Positions 54,089-54,716 of a DNA stretch of 54,716 nucleotides are shown one piece after another. The notes beneath the pieces are model-generated. The model did not search any database and was not told the DNA's origin. It saw nothing but the letters and a program-made list of their open reading frames with translations. The DNA comes from Chrysochromulina parva (taxonomy: Eukaryota > Haptophyta > Prymnesiales > Chrysochromulinaceae), in contig PJAB01000038.1 in assembly GCA_002887195.1 (NCBI GenBank), positions 1 to 54,716 of the forward strand. Direction: 5' to 3'. Position numbers and translations under genes: made by a program. Position 1 is the first letter of the stretch; every line of letters starts with the position of its first letter.

Positions 54089-54716
54089 CGGGGAGCTTGT
54101 GCTTGATGAAGAGCCTGCGTCCTTGGAAATTCCTTCTCTTCACGACTGCGCTTCAGCGCGCTTCTTCACAGCCAATGTTATGTCGAAACCAAGAACACCG
54201 GACCGGCGTACATGTACAAACGGATGCGGTGGACACTAGCTCATAAGGAAGTCCCGTGGCCTCCGGGTTGGGTCCCCCTTCCTTTGTCTTCTTAAAACCG
54301 CCAACGACCACAGCCCTGGACCACAGGTAAGCGCGGATGTGCGCGGTGTTCACGACTTCACGTCATTTATGACATTATCTCTCGGGGGTCGGGATCTCAC
54401 ACAGTGGCGACGCAGAGACCAGAGTGGCGGCTGGCGGTCGAACCAGCACGATCTTGCATCGTCAGCCTATACAGGTTACAGGACTTGGGCCTACCTGCGC
54501 TACCTGATACTTACAGGCGCGGCCCGGCCGCCCCCGGGCCCCGCCGCGCATTAGGAAGATATTAGATGCGCAGTCGACAAGAGGACCAATTATATATACT
54601 TTTATGGTTGTGTGACATTACAGGGGGGGAAATGTAATTTCAAGCTTCGGACTCTCGGAATCCTACACATCTTGGCCTTGGGGGCCTTGGGGCCAGGATT
54701 GGAATTTGGAATCTGA
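54089..54716. other. Right-edge region, nothing recognised
   Basis: 628 bp upstream of the oxidase gene. A TTCACA lies at about 54164. A GC-rich patch (54515-54550) is followed by an AT-rich end (54585-54610). A tRNA-like core near 54440-54470 does not fold properly. Confidence 0.35.

Noticed and set aside
54430..54500. tRNA-like GTTCGA core on the minus strand
   Set aside because: The T-arm would have an eight-base loop and no anticodon arm of correct length folds; not a tRNA.

Overview
The window is nuclear DNA of a GC-rich, gene-dense unicellular eukaryote. Most genes have eukaryote-only families (eIF5A, ARL6/BBS3, CTF18, a TALE homeodomain, multi-BRCT and DnaJ/EF-hand proteins). Several carry short spliceosomal introns (65-162 bp), nearly all with a GTGCG donor and a plain CAG acceptor. 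GTGCG donors, high GC, long low-complexity acidic/Gly/Pro tracts, multi-domain EF-hand proteins and a ciliary ARL6 point to a flagellated microalga. A haptophyte is my best guess; another GC-rich alga (pelagophyte or similar) is not excluded. I saw no transposon, virus, CRISPR array, rRNA or convincing tRNA.

Layout, left to right: a cut-off short-repeat protein fragment (1-141); a DEK_C chromatin-type protein (-) head-to-head with a membrane-anchored Cys-rich protein (+); a coiled-coil protein, an EF-hand protein with an ABM-like C-terminus, and eIF5A (all +); a 1680-aa LRR-SAM-SH3-EF scaffold (-) head-to-head with a fusion of an acyl-CoA-binding domain to a fatty-acid-binding-protein barrel (+); an unknown SH3b-like protein (-); a membrane-anchored GH3 glycosidase (-) head-to-head with a secreted/membrane protein (+); a 2OG-Fe(II) oxygenase (-) facing a WD40 gene (+) built of near-identical 195-bp exon-intron units; an EF-hand/coiled-coil protein (-); threonine aldolase (-) head-to-head with a coiled-coil protein (+); a TALE homeobox gene (-); a BRCT/LysM/zinc protein (-) head-to-head with a five-EF-hand protein (+); ARL6 (-) head-to-head with an RRM protein (+); a small exported protein (+); an organellar-type DEAD-box helicase (-) head-to-head with an EHD-like dynamin GTPase (+); CTF18 (+); a DnaJ-PDZ-double four-helix membrane protein (+); and an FAD amine-oxidase-like protein (-).

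The genes do not form one pathway. Themes that recur are calcium sensing (four EF-hand proteins), genome maintenance (CTF18, BRCT protein, DEK_C protein), secretory or cell-surface products (GH3, Cys-rich protein, 784-aa exported protein), and lipid handling (ACBP-FABP). Eight divergent pairs are separated by only 113-721 bp, so shared promoters are a feature of the locus. The features I consider most unusual are the WD40 exon array with its frame-breaking unit, the ACBP-FABP fusion, the DnaJ-PDZ-membrane fusion and the LRR-SAM-SH3-EF scaffold. Start codons were placed at the best in-frame ATG; exon joins were inferred by eye from GT-AG signals and protein continuity, without transcript data.
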